Positions 38,208 through 51,498 are shown, counted from the first letter of the stretch. The stretch: DNA of 64,000 nt from Anseranas semipalmata (GCA_013399115.1 VXAA01000967.1:491611-555610), one strand, 5' to 3'. Notes: a model not told the origin generated them from the letters alone. A program made the numbers and translations.

Positions 38208-40404
38208 AGCAGCAGTGCAAAAAGTAACACGTGATGGATTAGTACAAGTTGTCTGAAGAAATGGTGAAAGCGATGTCAGGAGAGCCGTACGCACGCCCTC
38301 CATCCAGCTTAGAGCGGTAACTACTCTACTAAGTAATATAAGCGTTAGATTGACAAAGCAACTAAGTACTTTCCCCATATTACTGTAACGAATCAGATAT
38401 ACTCACTTTCAGACTAAACTACATTCACTGTTAAGTTTCATCCTATTAAATTCCATGGAATCATTTAAGTGATTCCTCTGACATTAGCACTAGTTATCAG
38501 TATGTCTGATGTCAAGTGGTTTGAGTGACATGACCACGTACTTCCTGATGTATGCTTTGCTTTACTTAATGAAATAAAAATGAAGTTTTGACATAGTATG
38601 AGGTAAAACGCTGCCTTCCCCAGCGTCCACTCAATTTAAGCATTTCCTGTGTGCATTTTCCAGAGCAGGTGATTTTCTCTTCCATATCTGGTTTCCAAGA
38701 CCAGATCTTCCTGCTGTTTAACAGTGAAGAATCAACTGGCACGCCACAGAAGTAGAGCAGCAATCACAGCAAAGACAAATGACGCTTGAAAGGACCGGTA
38801 ATAAGAAGAGTCACTGTGAAAAAACTGCTTTGAATTGGAAGAAACTAGGCTAAGTACTGATCAGTTCCTGTGGGTTTCAGACAGCTGGTTTTGTCAGATA
38901 TAATTCCTCCAATATTCATGACAGGACACAGAGAAAGGGCCTGACAGCAGAATATTTTTTCTCATCTACCACCAGCAGCCATAATTCTTGCTACGCTAGG
39001 TATAAAGACAAGAATAAAAGTATCATCTTCATGATAGAGAATGAGTATCCAAGTACTTAACACAAAATCATACCATAATTTAAATCTATGCATTTGAAAG
39101 AGTGGAAATTGAAAATTTAATGTAGAGTGAATATAATTCATATAAAAAAACAAGTTTGTATTATGACTTAGAGCAGAAAAACACAAGCAAACAGAAAAAC
39201 ATTATAATAAAATCTAAAAGCGTCATGCATAAACCTACATATTCCTTACAAGTGGTACTGACTTGAGCTTGAAATGTTCAAGGTTAAAACTTACTGTGCA
39301 AATTATTTTTGAAACCTCAAAGACATTTAGAAAATGCCCCTAAATATCAACATTAAGGGCATTTTAAGAATGATTAGGATTTCTGCTTAAGGGCAAAAAG
39401 ATCTAGGAAGAAAGATCTACACACCGTCTATGATTATTATTTCTAATCACAACCACGCTCTTCATGTGCTTGAAGTTAAGCACGACAAAATCAAGCAGCA
39501 CCTAACTGCTCTGTTGGAACCAAGCAGAATGCCTCGTACCTGACAGCATGAAGTCCTCACCGGTTCTACAGTTCTCCTTAGAGCACAGACTGGGCTCCGG
39601 GCTCCATGGAAAAGGAGGAATGGTAATTACAGGCAATTTTAACCTCTGCAACACACTAAGTGAGCAAACTAGCAAAACTTTACTGGTTACTTTTGCAGTA
39701 CGAAGGAGTAAAACTAGGAAAGTGAGTTCATGAACATACAAGCAAACAGAAAGCACAAAAAACGCTGAGGATTTTTGTCCTAATGCTAATGTAATTAAAA
39801 TTCAATTTTAAGTTATTTTTAAAATTCCATAAGCACTGCAGTATTGTACTAATCAACAATTAGGAGCATGAGCTCTTGGGTTCCAGTTCACCAAGGCATG
39901 TAAGCAAGCTCATGAAAGCAACATGCAGAAGTTAACATATCTTTGAATGAGCTAGATATACATTTCTGGAATCAATGTCACAACTTGCAAGCTTTTTGTT
40001 ACTCAATTGCGTTTGCATTAGACGGATGGAAATTATGAAAGTTTTTCATCACTAGAGGGAGCTACTTTCACATTAATACACTAATAGCCAAATGCAAAGA
40101 CTGAAACAAAGAAACTAGATGCTCTTTGCATAAATTGCACAGTCATACTGTCTGGTTCATGTGGTCCACCACAGCTGGGGTTAACTTGCAGGTCCAAGGA
40201 TAAAGTTTATGTTCACTGACTTTGAAAAGAGGCTTTAGAAAGGCAAATGTGTTTGTTTGTTTTTTCCATCTCAGCTGTCTTTCCTGTTTAGATTAGTTTA
40301 GCAGTGAGCAATGTACCACGTTTGTCTGTCCCTATGTGTTACACAGAAATTCTTCTTATACTTGTTGGGCCCAGATTCCACAGGGAACAGCATATAATGA
40401 CAGG

Positions 40405-40427
40405 AAAAAAAAAAGAAAAAAAAAAAA
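40405..40427 (+). repeat. A10-G-A12 tract
   Basis: Adenine run broken by one G. No adjoining transposon body was recognised. Confidence 0.9.
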
Positions 40428-42746
40428 GGAATTGGCCAGTTATTCATAGCTAATCACAAAAAACTACATCTTCCTAATTATTCTCATTTTCTGTAGTTCA
40501 TACTTCTGGGTCAGATTTTTCCTTTCCCTCTCTCACACAAAAAACATGCTTAAATTCAGATCCCCTGCATCTCTATTACAGCAAGAAGGCCAAGGAGCGT
40601 AGGGTGAATCACTGTTTTCTCCACAGGCAATAACGAAACGTATTAGTAGTCTCCATCACAGCACACAGCGCAATAAGCAAAACAAATACACAAGTTAATT
40701 TCAGCAGACTGTCAGCTGCTGCTTTATTAAAGATGTTTTGAAAGGGTGTTGTTTCTTTGCCCAGCAAGATGCTATTGTGACTTCCAAACATGTAATTTAG
40801 ACATGTTGCAAATAAAAAGAACTATTATACTCGTTTCTCAACCTGTAGCCTAAGGCCTGGCTCCAGCTGTTCTCATGTGGGTTGTCCCTGAGGTCAGAGT
40901 CAGTTTGTCATCACCACACAGGGTTTACTCCACACTGTGTGCACACAATATCTTCACTGACATGCTGATGACATTCAGATAATCACCAAACTTTACCCCC
41001 AACTCTCACTCCTGTACTTGAATTTCCAGAGCAACAAAACCAAAGCTTATATAAGGTTGGCATGGGGCAAATAACTGACCTAATTCCTCAGAGCCTCATT
41101 ATACAAGGTTGGGTTGCAGTGAAAACCACTCAACATGGACTGGGAAGATTAGGAACCATACATGAGGCTTCTTTAGATTATGAGGAGTCTTAACAGCAGC
41201 CATTTTTTCATCTCACTATAACAAGGATGAGTAACCAGAAGACACAATGCCTATACCCTCCCTTCCAGTGACTTTATCAGCTAAAACGTGACACTCAACT
41301 TGTTTTTCTGCATCCTCAGATAAGCAGATCATTTATTCAGGTTCCAGCTTACCGAAGGAAATCAAGAAGAAAGGCTGGATTACCTCCTATCGCCTTCGTC
41401 TTAGAGGTGAGATTATGATAGACGTATGGTGACATATTCACTGAGATTGCAGGTATCTTGAGTCATGAACCATGCTTTCTTTTACCTTATTTACAAAACA
41501 GATCAGCAGACTTGCTCTGCCCATGGTTGCATGACATGGTGTTAAATTGCTGGGGAACCTACTAGCTCAGGTTTTGTTTGCAACACAGAACTTTGGAACA
41601 GCAGCGAGACTCAGCGTGGTGCTTGGCCCCTCTATGCTTAGATCAGTGAACCACTTTCTGTCTCTCTGATTCTGCCAACTGTACATAAACTTCAGGGATC
41701 TGTGGAGTTAAAACATTATTTCTCAGTTCTGCTGATGCTACTGAGTTGGCTTGAGTGGGTTTGCAGAGCTGTGAGAGGAGAATCTGGCTGAAGGCATGTT
41801 TTCTTTTGTTTCAGCATGGCATTCATCCTGCTCACCCCACAGCAAGAGCAAAACAAAACCCATTTGTGAAGTCAATTCTTAAACAATCATCTCTGCCAAA
41901 TCAGAGATGCCTGTATTGTGCAAGGTCTGAAGGCAATTGGGGGAGTTTAGCAATATAAAAAACTATTTGTTTTGAATGCACTCCCCTTGGTTCAAGAGCA
42001 CGTCAAAGATCTCCCAAAAGGCTCCGACAAGGGAAAGCAGCTTCTTGTTGCCTTGGGGGCTCAGCAGGAGATTAGAGATGCCCGGGGACTGTATGCCTCA
42101 AGTCAGGTCTCAGTCATCTCTGGGACACCTCCTGGTGTCTGTTGGTTCCTAAATCAAAGTACAGATGACAGAATTTCTAGATGGACTGCCTCCTCTTGGG
42201 AACCCAGAAGAGATGGTGTTCTGTGGCAAAATCAAGTATACACAAGGACTGAACTGAGGCTGAAGAGTACAAGACATTTGTTTAAAATCAACATTTTCTG
42301 TGTATTTTTTGTTTGTTTCTGTGTGTTCTCATTCTTTTGGATGAGCAGACAGGAAAAATAATTTTCTGGACCTTTTCTCAGCAACACAATGATCTTTGTC
42401 TGATAGAGTCTCTTCTACCTTTTGGCATGATATCTACTACTCACTGGGATTTTTTTTCCTCCTCTTTTTTGAGAAGCTTTAAATGCTACAGATAAACCCT
42501 CAGCCTGAGCTGAACCTCTCACGAGAATGGGAAGAATGGGGAATGACAGCTTTTACACCTGGCTTTGGGATTTGCATACCTCCTGGCCTGAAGGCTGCCA
42601 GGCCCCAGGGCTTCCTCTAGCTGCCTTTATGGTCTTCTGAGCCCCAGGGGAAATAAACACAACCCTCTGGACATCCCTGCTCCCACCTCCCCCTGGTCAT
42701 GGCACTATAAAGAAACCACTCAGTGGGGTGGAATTAACACATGGGG

Positions 42747-42822
42747 TATATAAAATGCTTGGACCCAGGATGGAACTGGGGCCCCAATTCCTGCTCTTGT
42801 AACCCCCCATTTTTTCATGTTG
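42747..42822 (+). promoter_or_regulatory. TATA box with possible first exon ending at a strong donor
   Basis: A good TATA element (TATATAAAA, 42747-42755) lies about 70 bp before ATGTTG|GTAAGT, a strong 5' splice site at 42822/42823. Transcription starting some 30 bp after the TATA box would give a short first exon of about 45 bp ending two codons after an ATG. A second TATA-like word (ACTATAAAG) lies about 40 bp upstream. The segment before it (42.5-42.75 kb) is GC-richer than its surroundings and could instead be an unrecognised LTR promoter. Confidence 0.25.
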
Positions 42823-44293
42823 GTAAGTTTTTGAGGCAGCAGTTAAGCATAAAATCCTAACAGCAAAGAAATGCTGCCTAAAAGCAGAAGGTTTTTGGCT
42901 TGGTTGCCCTCAAGCTTTCATTCAGTGACTTAGTCTCGTCTGAGATGTTAAATCTACCAACTCGATTGCTATTGAAATATTTTTTAACAGCTGTTTGCCT
43001 CAAGTCACCTCCTTTTCCTCACCAAAAGAGGACATGCTGTCACATTAACATTCTTCCTAGCTAAAACATCAGTTGCAAACTGCAGAAGTTAAAAGACACA
43101 GCTGCAACGCGAACGTTAAGGGCAGATGGAATATTTTGCCTCTCAACAACGCTTTGAACAGAGCAGTGCTCTTCCCACCTCTCTGTGATTACACAGGTAA
43201 TTACTGATAATCCTGCTTGTCTCTACCTCGTTACTGAACCCCAGCTGCAGGTAGTGCTGTACATCACACATCTGCTGAACAGACTGGTGTCTGTGCTTGA
43301 GGAGATTTCAGCGTGACCACCACAGAGCATTTTTTGATACAGGTAAATAGAATTAAACACTTTCATACAAGAAGAAACCTGGATATTCTTACACTTTATC
43401 AGTCATGCAGGCAAAGACTGACAACCACTATTAGGCCCTATATTCCATAACAATCAATGCTTTCTTATGCTGTCAGAGAGAATTCAGCACAAGCAGCAAT
43501 AAAAAGACAATGGGTCAAATGAGGAGGAAAAAACACCCTTCTTTTTAAAATATCCCCTGACCTCTAGAAAGATGAAGTACTTGCCACTTCAATTCGGTCA
43601 ACATTCTTCTTGTCTAATCTCAACTTTATGAGCTTACAGAGGCTTTCTTAATGGTCAGCGTGTTTATTATTTTTAACAAGGAATCTTAGGGTTTCTCATC
43701 TACTTTTAGGCCACTGTGTTACTTTTTTTACACTTTGTTATGGAAACAAGTAATTGTTTCTCATAAAACCTTGGAAATTTCTGCACGCGCTTTAACCTAG
43801 ACATAAAAGAATTGCTTAAGCACTAGCAAGGACTTGAAGAGATCAAAAAAGACAATAAAAGACTTAAAGATTCTGCATCTTTGGTCTCAAATGATACTCT
43901 AAGCCACGTTATTAAATTAAGTCTAACTTAAGTGCCAAATACATGAAATTCTGTAATCAAAACTCAAGGTTAATATATATGAAAAACATCTGCTATGATT
44001 TTTTTTTTAACTGTGCGCTCCATCAGAAATAAATAAAATCCCCCCCCAGATTCCAACTTAATTCTTCCTCCCTCATCTGCAGGAATGCATGAACACTCAA
44101 AGTTATCTAAATTCTTTGTAGACCATCAGTGGTCCACAGGCACTTCTGGCAGGTGTGTGGACTTCTTGTCAAGTACTTGTCAGGGTTTGCTGTAAAAAAG
44201 GCAATCTCTAAAAATGTTCAAGAGGTTTATTTGATAACTTAAGCTCTCCCTGCTTGGCTGCTCCAAGTCCCTTCTCTCTTGTGTGTTTCTCAC
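42823..44293. other. AT-rich non-coding stretch
   Basis: No gene or transposon was recognised. A C8 run lies near 44040. Confidence 0.5.
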
Positions 44294-44425
44294 CTGCGAA
44301 TTTAATTATATTAAACTTTGCTGTTGCAGGGAGGGTAGCATTGCACAGAATAGTATCACTATGTACAGATGGGAGCAGCTGGAGCTGAAAACAGCAACAG
44401 GAGGACTCTGCTAAAAGCATAAATC
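44294..44425 (-). CDS. Candidate internal exon, 43 codons, phase 1-1
   Basis: Minus strand: acceptor ATTTATTTCTTCTTTCAG and donor TTCGCAG|GTGAGA are both close to consensus and enclose 132 bp. The only frame open throughout is symmetric phase 1-1, the commonest phase for exons of extracellular modules. The peptide begins FMLLAESSCCCFQLQ, and NATLPAT contains one N-glycosylation motif. In phase 2, the phase offered by the upstream candidate at 48400, it meets a stop after 21 codons. Unidentified. Confidence 0.2.
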
Positions 44426-47400
44426 CTGAAAGAAGAAATAAATAGCGCAGATAGAATGTGTGGGAGATAATGCTGCACATCCAGAATTTCACGCAGGAGC
44501 CAGCTTATTTTACTCCCTCTCTTCAATGTCAGGATCCATCACAACTTAATACTATATTGCCACCACATGAAGGGAAAAGATAAAAAGCAGGGAAGTGCCA
44601 CTTATGGGGAAAAATGTGTATCCAAAATCCATTCCAATTCCTGTCAGAATAGGAGGGACGGTAGTGTAAAGGTTACAGAAAGCTCATGATCAGCATGATT
44701 ACACTATTTGTAGTGAATTTCCCCCAGAGAGACAGTCTTGCAAAAGAGAACTCTCAGGTGAATTTCCGTGTGGAAATCAATTCAGACATAAGGTGGACAT
44801 GTCCAGAAGAATGGCTGCTCCCTACCTCCTTCACCTCACAGTCTCTAGCAAATATACATCCCTGCTCTTTCCTCAGTGTGCACTTGGGGGCTCCTCAGGT
44901 ATACATACACTCACCTCTGCTGAATGCAGCAGAAAGCAAAAGTGGAAGAAATTTCCAAAGCTGCTAAACTGAATGAAGTTATTTGAAAATTAAACATAAA
45001 GTAAGTTTGGTAAGAATAACTTTCATCTATAATACTAGTTCTAATAGTGACACTCCTTGTACATTTTCCAGCATTTCTTCTGCACAAAGATCCACACTGC
45101 TGCCAACTGCCTCAAAAAAAGAAGAAAAAAACCTTTAACCTGTCAGAAGGGTAAGGACAAACCTCTCATTATTCTCTCCAGCAGTCCCAATTACTCCTGG
45201 ACTGGATAAACACATCCTTAAATTTTCCATAACCTTTCAAAGGTGAAAGGAGATAAAAACAGCTGAGAGAAAGAGCAAACAGGGTTACAAGACACTGAAA
45301 AAGCTTTACCTCTTTTTTTTTTTTTTCTTACTTTAGAGAGAGAGATCTAAAGTGGCATTTAATGGCCAAATGTATATGGAAGGAAATGGAGTAAGCAGGA
45401 CCAAGCACGTGGGAGTCAGGAAGTGGGAGAAAGGCGAACACCGACGAGTGACACTGCTGGCGAGACTGTCACGGGAAACGGAGGTGAGGACAGACAGTGA
45501 AGAAAAGGGATGGCAAGAGAGTGAATAGTAAGGGGAGGCTGCACCACATAACTAGTGAAGGGACAGAAGTACATCCTATTGCCAAATATCTCAAGTTATA
45601 ATAGACACCTTACGTCATGATCTGTGTCCCCAGACCATAATATTCTTACAGGGATTCAGCTAGGCCTCTGCTTCCAAACTGCTGCTGTCCCTGGAGGGTC
45701 TTCCAGAATGAAATCCTACCACTGCTAAGTGATGAGACAGGAAGCAGAGATGGTTGTTGACCTGTGCAACTCAGCAAGTGGGTGGTAACATGTCCAGCTG
45801 GACCAATTCCACCATTGCTGCTGCGGGCTTTTTGATGTTCTAGCTGGCTGGTTTCATTCACTTCCTTGCATTAATTCCCACAGCCCTTACGGGTACTTGC
45901 AGGAGGTCCTAATGACTAGCTGGCATAATTATAATCCCTCTTTTCCATAGACATTTGTTGTACCAGCCAGAAAGTAAGATTTCATTCTCTTTTTGGCATC
46001 TTCCAGATTTTACACATCTTTCATCTGAGTTTAAACCCCGAGTGTGTGTGAAAAAAAGTAGCGTAAGCTGAGCGATCAGAATTCTCTGAAATACCTTCAT
46101 ACTGTTTCAGAGTGTCTCAAGAGTTACATGGGCTTGCACAGATGGTTTAAACAGAACACATCTTTAACTGCAGCGCATGGACATGTTATATCTTGAGTAT
46201 TTTTTATGACAGAGCATCACTTGTTTTTTCTCACCAAATTCTGTGGGAGTTTGACCGAATCAGAAATGAGTAAGGACTGAATAAAAACTTCAGGACCTGG
46301 ATGATTGATAATGAAATCTCTGGAGACTTGAAACACAGAAGTGGCACCCCAGAGTTCACTTCTTGAGTTCACAACAATCTAAAGTTAAACATTAATGTTT
46401 TCAGTGGAAGTTCATGTGACTGACTCAATCAAGCCAGTCTTCTCATCTTCCACTACCCAAACTAGTAGAATTGTACTGCCTGCAGCTTACGCAGCCTGTT
46501 CCCCTGACTTGAAAGCAGCACTGTCAGCTCTGTAGGTACAGCATCTTCAAATTCAGCGTGAACTGCATCACCACCTGAGGACTCAGAGACTCTGCCTAGA
46601 GCATTGCTGTTATCTCTGCTAGCCATATCAAGCTCTCAACGGTATCCACATACATTTAAAAGAGTTGGAATCACAATAAATATTCTCAATTACATTACTT
46701 TTAATCTCCTATTTGATAGCTCTGCAAAATCTATTCGAAACCAACAGCCTTGGTAGCATGTTACAAGGAATCTCCAGACTTCCAGAACTCTGTCTTTCAG
46801 GACTGTCTGTAACACCAGCTCGTCTGAGGAAAATGTCCTCAGGTTCTAGGCATCTTTCTTAGGAGGGATTTTACTCCGATTGCCACTTCCCGGTAACTCT
46901 ACAGGTATACCAATTGCTGCGTTACAAGTTCAAATACACAACTTCCATTTGCAGCAACATTAATGAGTATCTATGGTTCTACAAATTTCCCATTACTTGC
47001 TATAAAACTTCCAGACATGAATTAATTCCTGTGAGGAAGAGAAAGATTTATAATCCTCCTCAATAGATGGGGAAACTGCATCTCAAAACAATGATGATGT
47101 CGACATAGCAGTGTGCAAACAGAAACTGAGCTTGAAGCAAGGAATGGATGCAATACTTCTAAAGCACTGTAGCTATTCCTTATTAATGCCCTACTGTCAT
47201 TATCATCTAATTGGAAAATTTCTAAGGGGGAGCAGCCCCATTTGGGATAGCTGGATATGCATTTCTATACAGGTGATGGGGAAGACAAGAAAGAATTGTT
47301 AGAAACCTCTTTTGCCTTCACCCACTCATGAACAGCTTGGCTACATAAGGTTATTTTCCAACAGGGAGTAAGAGCAGTGCTAATCAAAATCGCTAGATTT

Positions 47401-47663
47401 TGAATTGACAATTTACAAAGAAAGGAAAAATGTTGGTGATAACTGCGTGTTATTTTTTGTTCTCTCATATTTCGATCAGCTTCAAATGAGGACAGACAGG
47501 AATCTAGATGACCTTAGCTGCACCCCAGACTACACTGCAGAGGTATCATGTCTCACAGGTCTTTTTTGGTGGGATTCCAGCTAAGTACACCAAGGTCTAC
47601 CCCACCTACAAATACATGCAAACTTACACTCTAACATGCCCTTCTGCGTCCCTTTCTGCGCAG
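44426..47663. other. AT-rich non-coding stretch
   Basis: Holds a T14 run at 45313-45326. A 93-codon plus frame at 44686-44967 contains two tiny splice-flanked segments (about 30 and 22 bp) that are too short to credit. No transposon was recognised. Confidence 0.45.
45313..45326 (+). repeat. T14 mononucleotide run
   Basis: Fourteen uninterrupted T residues followed by CTTAC. Low complexity. Confidence 0.9.
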
Positions 47664-47884
47664 ACAGTGACTTAAAAGGAAACCCTCTGGCTCACTGTTA
47701 CACAGACAAGGTCAGAGTTACACCATGTACTTCTTTCTGCACCTGGCAGCTCTGCAGGAACGAGAGCCAAGAAACTAGTGCAGACAGCTCCAGCAGCAGC
47801 TATCCACACTGTGAATGTCTCGGCACAGAGGTCCCAGCTAGAGGCACCTCAAGCTGCAATTTGACCCATTTATGCGTGGCCCAA
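47664..47884 (+). CDS. Candidate internal exon, cysteine-rich, 73 codons
   Basis: Seen: acceptor TTCTGCGTCCCTTTCTGCGCAG, 221 bp open in one frame, then donor GGCCCAA|GTGAGTAC. Two leading bases complete a codon (phase 1 in) and it leaves in phase 0. The peptide carries eight cysteines, with blocks AHCYTDK, TPCTSFCTWQLCRNES, PHCECLG and SSCNLTHLCVAQ, and two N-glycosylation sequons (NES, NLT). That composition would suit an extracellular domain. I could not assign it to a known cysteine-rich family. The incoming phase fits 35743, and the outgoing phase fits 51142 or 52383. Confidence 0.27.
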
Positions 47885-48399
47885 GTGAGTACTGTCTTTG
47901 ATTAAATATTCTACACTGCTGCAAACTATTTCTACTGCAAACAGAGATTTCTTCAAGAATGTGTACATATGTGGGAGCTGGAGTGTAGGGGATTGTACAC
48001 GGATTTGAAGACAGGATAACTTGACTTTACTTTTAATTCCAGCTCATCACTATTTGCCAGAAGTCACTGCCTCTTTAACAGATCTTTCAGGACCCAGATG
48101 AAAAATAGCTGGTAATTTCAAGCCAGACAATGTTGACAATGCTAACTGCCAATGTTATGGGCATGAAACTAGCTGGCAGATCCACTGGATGCTCAAAAAT
48201 CTTGTGTGTGGAAGTAGCGGCTACTCAATTTTTCACTCAAATATTAAACAAAAGAATTTCAGCTGATTTTGATGTTAGCCTGTTTGAGGAAATTTTGAAT
48301 AAAAGCTAATAAAGGACCTAAAGTCTGTGAACATAGATTCCACACAGTCTCACAGTTCAAAGAAAGGCACGTTGACTGAATTATGAGAGAAATACTCAC

Positions 48400-48486
48400 C
48401 AGAGCTGTTCACTGCACAAACAGAATTCTGGTCTTCTATGCTGTAAAATCAGCCTTTCATTAGCATCAAATTCACTCCACTGTTTT
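48400..48486 (-). CDS. Candidate internal exon, 28 codons, phase 2-2
   Basis: Minus strand: a near-ideal acceptor (CTTTTTTGTTTTTGCTTCTAG) and donor (AGCTCTG|GTGAGTATT) enclose 87 bp. Only one frame is open: one base, 28 codons (KQWSEFDANERL, then RRPEFCLCSEQL), then TG. It enters and leaves in phase 2. The phase agrees with the upstream candidate at 54460 and with the downstream candidates at 18748/18368. On splice-site strength this is the best minus-strand candidate. The peptide is not one I recognise. Confidence 0.28.
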
Positions 48487-51141
48487 CTAGAAGCAAAAAC
48501 AAAAAAGTAAAAAAAAAAGTGTAAGTTTGGGAATAATAAATTTTGCAGTGAGCTCTGCTAGTGTGAGTGCTTCTCCATCAATCCTTCTTTCAACTGTTTC
48601 TAATAATGGGATGCATATTCACATCTATTAAGTTACAGAGGTAATTTGCACCCACTTAGAACTCCATTTGGAGAGGTATAAAAATAGCTTGGTAACAGGA
48701 ATCTGGCCCATTTCTTAAAATGATGATTGGAAATATAACTAGAATAATGATTTTAGTTTCACTAACAACATGAAAATCAGGCAGAAATGTGCCTTTGAAC
48801 ATTCTGTGACAATCTCATTATTTATTAGAGATATGAACATTGTTCCTGCAAAAGTTTTTTTTCACTCTTTCATGCTACTCCTCTTCCCTGTGCAGCCGAC
48901 CTTTGCAAAAGAATGGAATGATTTTGGAGGAAAGCAGAATCTCACTGTGATTGTTCCAAGATAACTTGTGATTCAAGTTCATTGAACTGTCCATTTCAAT
49001 TACATGTCCCATGATAGTATCTGCATCTCTGCTACCAGTATTTCACCGGGATGTCAGTACACATTCTGTATTTTTTCTTCTATAGTTAATCTTGTAGTAT
49101 ACTAGCATATAAATACAGAATATTATGGATAAAATAATACAGCATTCGAAAGAAAGGGAATTGAATAAGAGTCTTCAGCACAAATGGGTCAATTGTATAT
49201 GTTGATCTTAACTGGGTTACTAGATCAGAGAAACAGTACAAATGCCTTTCACTTCTGTATTGCTTCACAATAACGTCCCAGAATTTTGATTTCTGGAACT
49301 ATCTAGATTTTATTTAGGGAAAAATGACTTTATTTATAATATAGTTATCTTGTCAGGTTTTGCTAGCCACTTTTATTTCCATTATAGACTGGTGAATATT
49401 TTGCCTCTAATTGTACACACATGAAATTTGGTGATACATACGCTTCGTTTAAAATAGGAGGCATAGTCCGTTCTGTGATTTGTAGTATCTTCTGGAGGAA
49501 ACTGTTATCCTCAACTTTCAGAATTTCAGCTCTGTAAACTTTCAGCTGAACCGATTTTTTCACAAAATGTCCAGCTTCAGTGCAACGTTTCAGCCCATCA
49601 GATTCTCCATATTTAATAGTAAGATTTCTCCCCTGTTTAATACTTTTTGTAAGAATGTATGCAAGGAATTTCTTCTAAATAATAAACAATCACAGAATAA
49701 GAGTTGTACATCTTCATTGCACTGTACGGTAGCTTTTCAAGAATTGTATCTATTTACTTAAAGATTTTTCTGGAGAACACTAGAAAGCATTTGTATTATG
49801 TTAAAATCCAAACGAGGGATTTAGTTTGCATTCCTCTTTTTTTCTTCAAAGATTTTGCAGAATGCTAGGCAGACAGTGAAACATCTTTGCAAAAAGTGAA
49901 TCAGCAACATCTGCTTAAGAGAACATCATAACATTTTGCATGTAAATGCTTGCTTTATTTATGATACAAATGTTGCAAAAATATACATCTTCTTTAAAAT
50001 GTTAAAAATGAACAAGTTCTAACTTTTCATAAAGTAAAGACCGAAGGACAATAGAGCTTTTCCCCAGGGATTCTTCCACATCCCTTCTGCAATACTCTGG
50101 AACAATACTAGAATACTTTGGCAGTGAAAGAATCACTCCCTCCTTCACTCCAAAAGTTCTGTGACTGCCAAGCTTAATATACAACCATTCAAGATTTTTG
50201 CAGTAGTGGGAATCATTGCACCACCCAAGCTTATCTTTAATCCACATGTTCTTCCTCTACAGAGCAAGAAACAGCCTGGTTGCTCCTCTCCTCCAAACAA
50301 GAAGGCTTTTCCTAGTTAAAGGAGCAGGAATAGGAAGATATGGCTTGGCAAAAGAGCTTTTATTTAGTTTCATGCCAGTCTTGCCTTCATAATTCCCAAA
50401 TGCGAATTCCAAACAGGAGCTATCTGCCCTTTCCCTCCTCGCTGCCGTCCTTCTCTTTGCAATCACAAGAGTCCAGAGACAAAATGGACTTCCAGGCAGC
50501 AGTGCTGAAAGAGGGACTGAGGAGAGCTCAGCCTTGCTGCAAAGATGGAAAAACTGGTACCAAAGTGTGGCAGGATTCTAGGCGCAATATTGTGATGCTT
50601 CCAGTCAACATGCGGCATCTGAACTGGTGCCATACCAGGGGATACAGCTGAACCATCAAAGGAAAAGACAGCTAATTGTGGAAAGTAAGCAGAGAAGATG
50701 ACCACAGATTGTCTGAATAGACACAATTCAGCAGGAAAATTCAAGGGTTTGAAGCCAAACCATCTGAATCAACCCCCTCTGCAGCTGTAGTTGTCATAGT
50801 CCGCATGGTTGCTACAAATTCAATTTCTTTAAGCTTGATTTGATCCCCATGTGAATATCTATCAAATCCAAGAGTCAGTACTACCAGTCTATCATAACTT
50901 CCCATAAAATTCATGGATATCTGACAGTCTCAAATTCTTTTAAACGAAAGGGCATGAAATGAAAACTTTCCACAATCTTTGATAATTCTTTCAGCAAGAA
51001 TGCAACACTTCAATAAGCAGGTGTGCATACCAGGGAAGCAACATTCACGTAAGCTGAGTTATAGCACTGTAGCTTTACTCACATCTTTTACCATGTCCTG
51101 AAATTTTCTTTTTTGCTCTCCTCATTAATTGTTTCTTTCAG
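48487..51141. other. AT-rich non-coding stretch
   Basis: One excellent plus acceptor ends at 48895 (TACTCCTCTTCCCTGTGCAG). It is followed by only 22 codons (PTFAKEWNDFGGKQ...) and a stop, with no poly-A signal close by. No transposon was recognised. Confidence 0.45.
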
Positions 51142-51486
51142 GCATGCCAGTATGTCTTCATGTCTCTCCGAAAGAAGTCCTCTTTTCAGGAAATATCTGT
51201 AAAACAATTATCAAATAATTGTAAAAATAGTAAGAGTAATTACTTCAGTGATAATTTTCTTCTCTCTGCCATCCAATCTATACTTCAAGACTACCGTCAA
51301 CATATCCTCCAACAACAGGAAGCCTACAAAGAAAACCCATCAGGGGAAACGAATGTCAGAATTAAATGTTTGCATGTAGGTTGCTCTTGTCTAGAAAACA
51401 AAAATGCAAACTGTCCTCTACATAAAGAAGCACTTAAAAACATGATATGCAAGTGCAAGGCCTCACAGAAATCTAACACTAAATAA
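51142..51486 (+). CDS. Candidate terminal coding exon, 114 codons to stop
   Basis: Seen: a long pyrimidine-rich acceptor (TTAATTGTTTCTTTCAG) opens a frame in phase 0 that runs 114 codons through AT-rich DNA to TAA at 51484-51486. AATAAA follows at 51499-51504. An open frame this long is not expected by chance at this base composition. The peptide is basic and polar, with a glutamine-rich segment (DYRQHILQQQEAYKEN) and a cysteine-bearing C-terminus (KCLHVGCSCLENKNANC, MICKCK). Phase 0 agrees with the candidate ending at 47884. No family was recognised. It could equally be a retroposed or chance frame. Confidence 0.28.
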   Translation, partial: ACQYVFMSLRKKSSFQEISVKQLSNNCKNSKSNYFSDNFLLSAIQSILQDYRQHILQQQEAYKENPSGETNVRIKCLHVGCSCLENKNANCPLHKEALKNMICKCKASQKSNTK

Positions 51487-51498
51487 GTTAAGAGCTCA

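Larger units (their letters stand above)
35744..42746. other. AT-rich non-coding stretch
   Basis: Contains a homeodomain-type palindrome and short homopolymers, listed separately. A 129-codon plus frame at 41972-42361 lies in AT-rich DNA and is longer than expected. Its second half runs into a T-rich hydrophobic tail and it has no clear acceptor, so it is not called a gene. Confidence 0.45.

Noticed and set aside
42550..42660. 57-bp minus-strand segment with good splice sites near 42.6 kb
   Set aside because: Too short to credit, and it lies in a GC-richer segment that may be an LTR.
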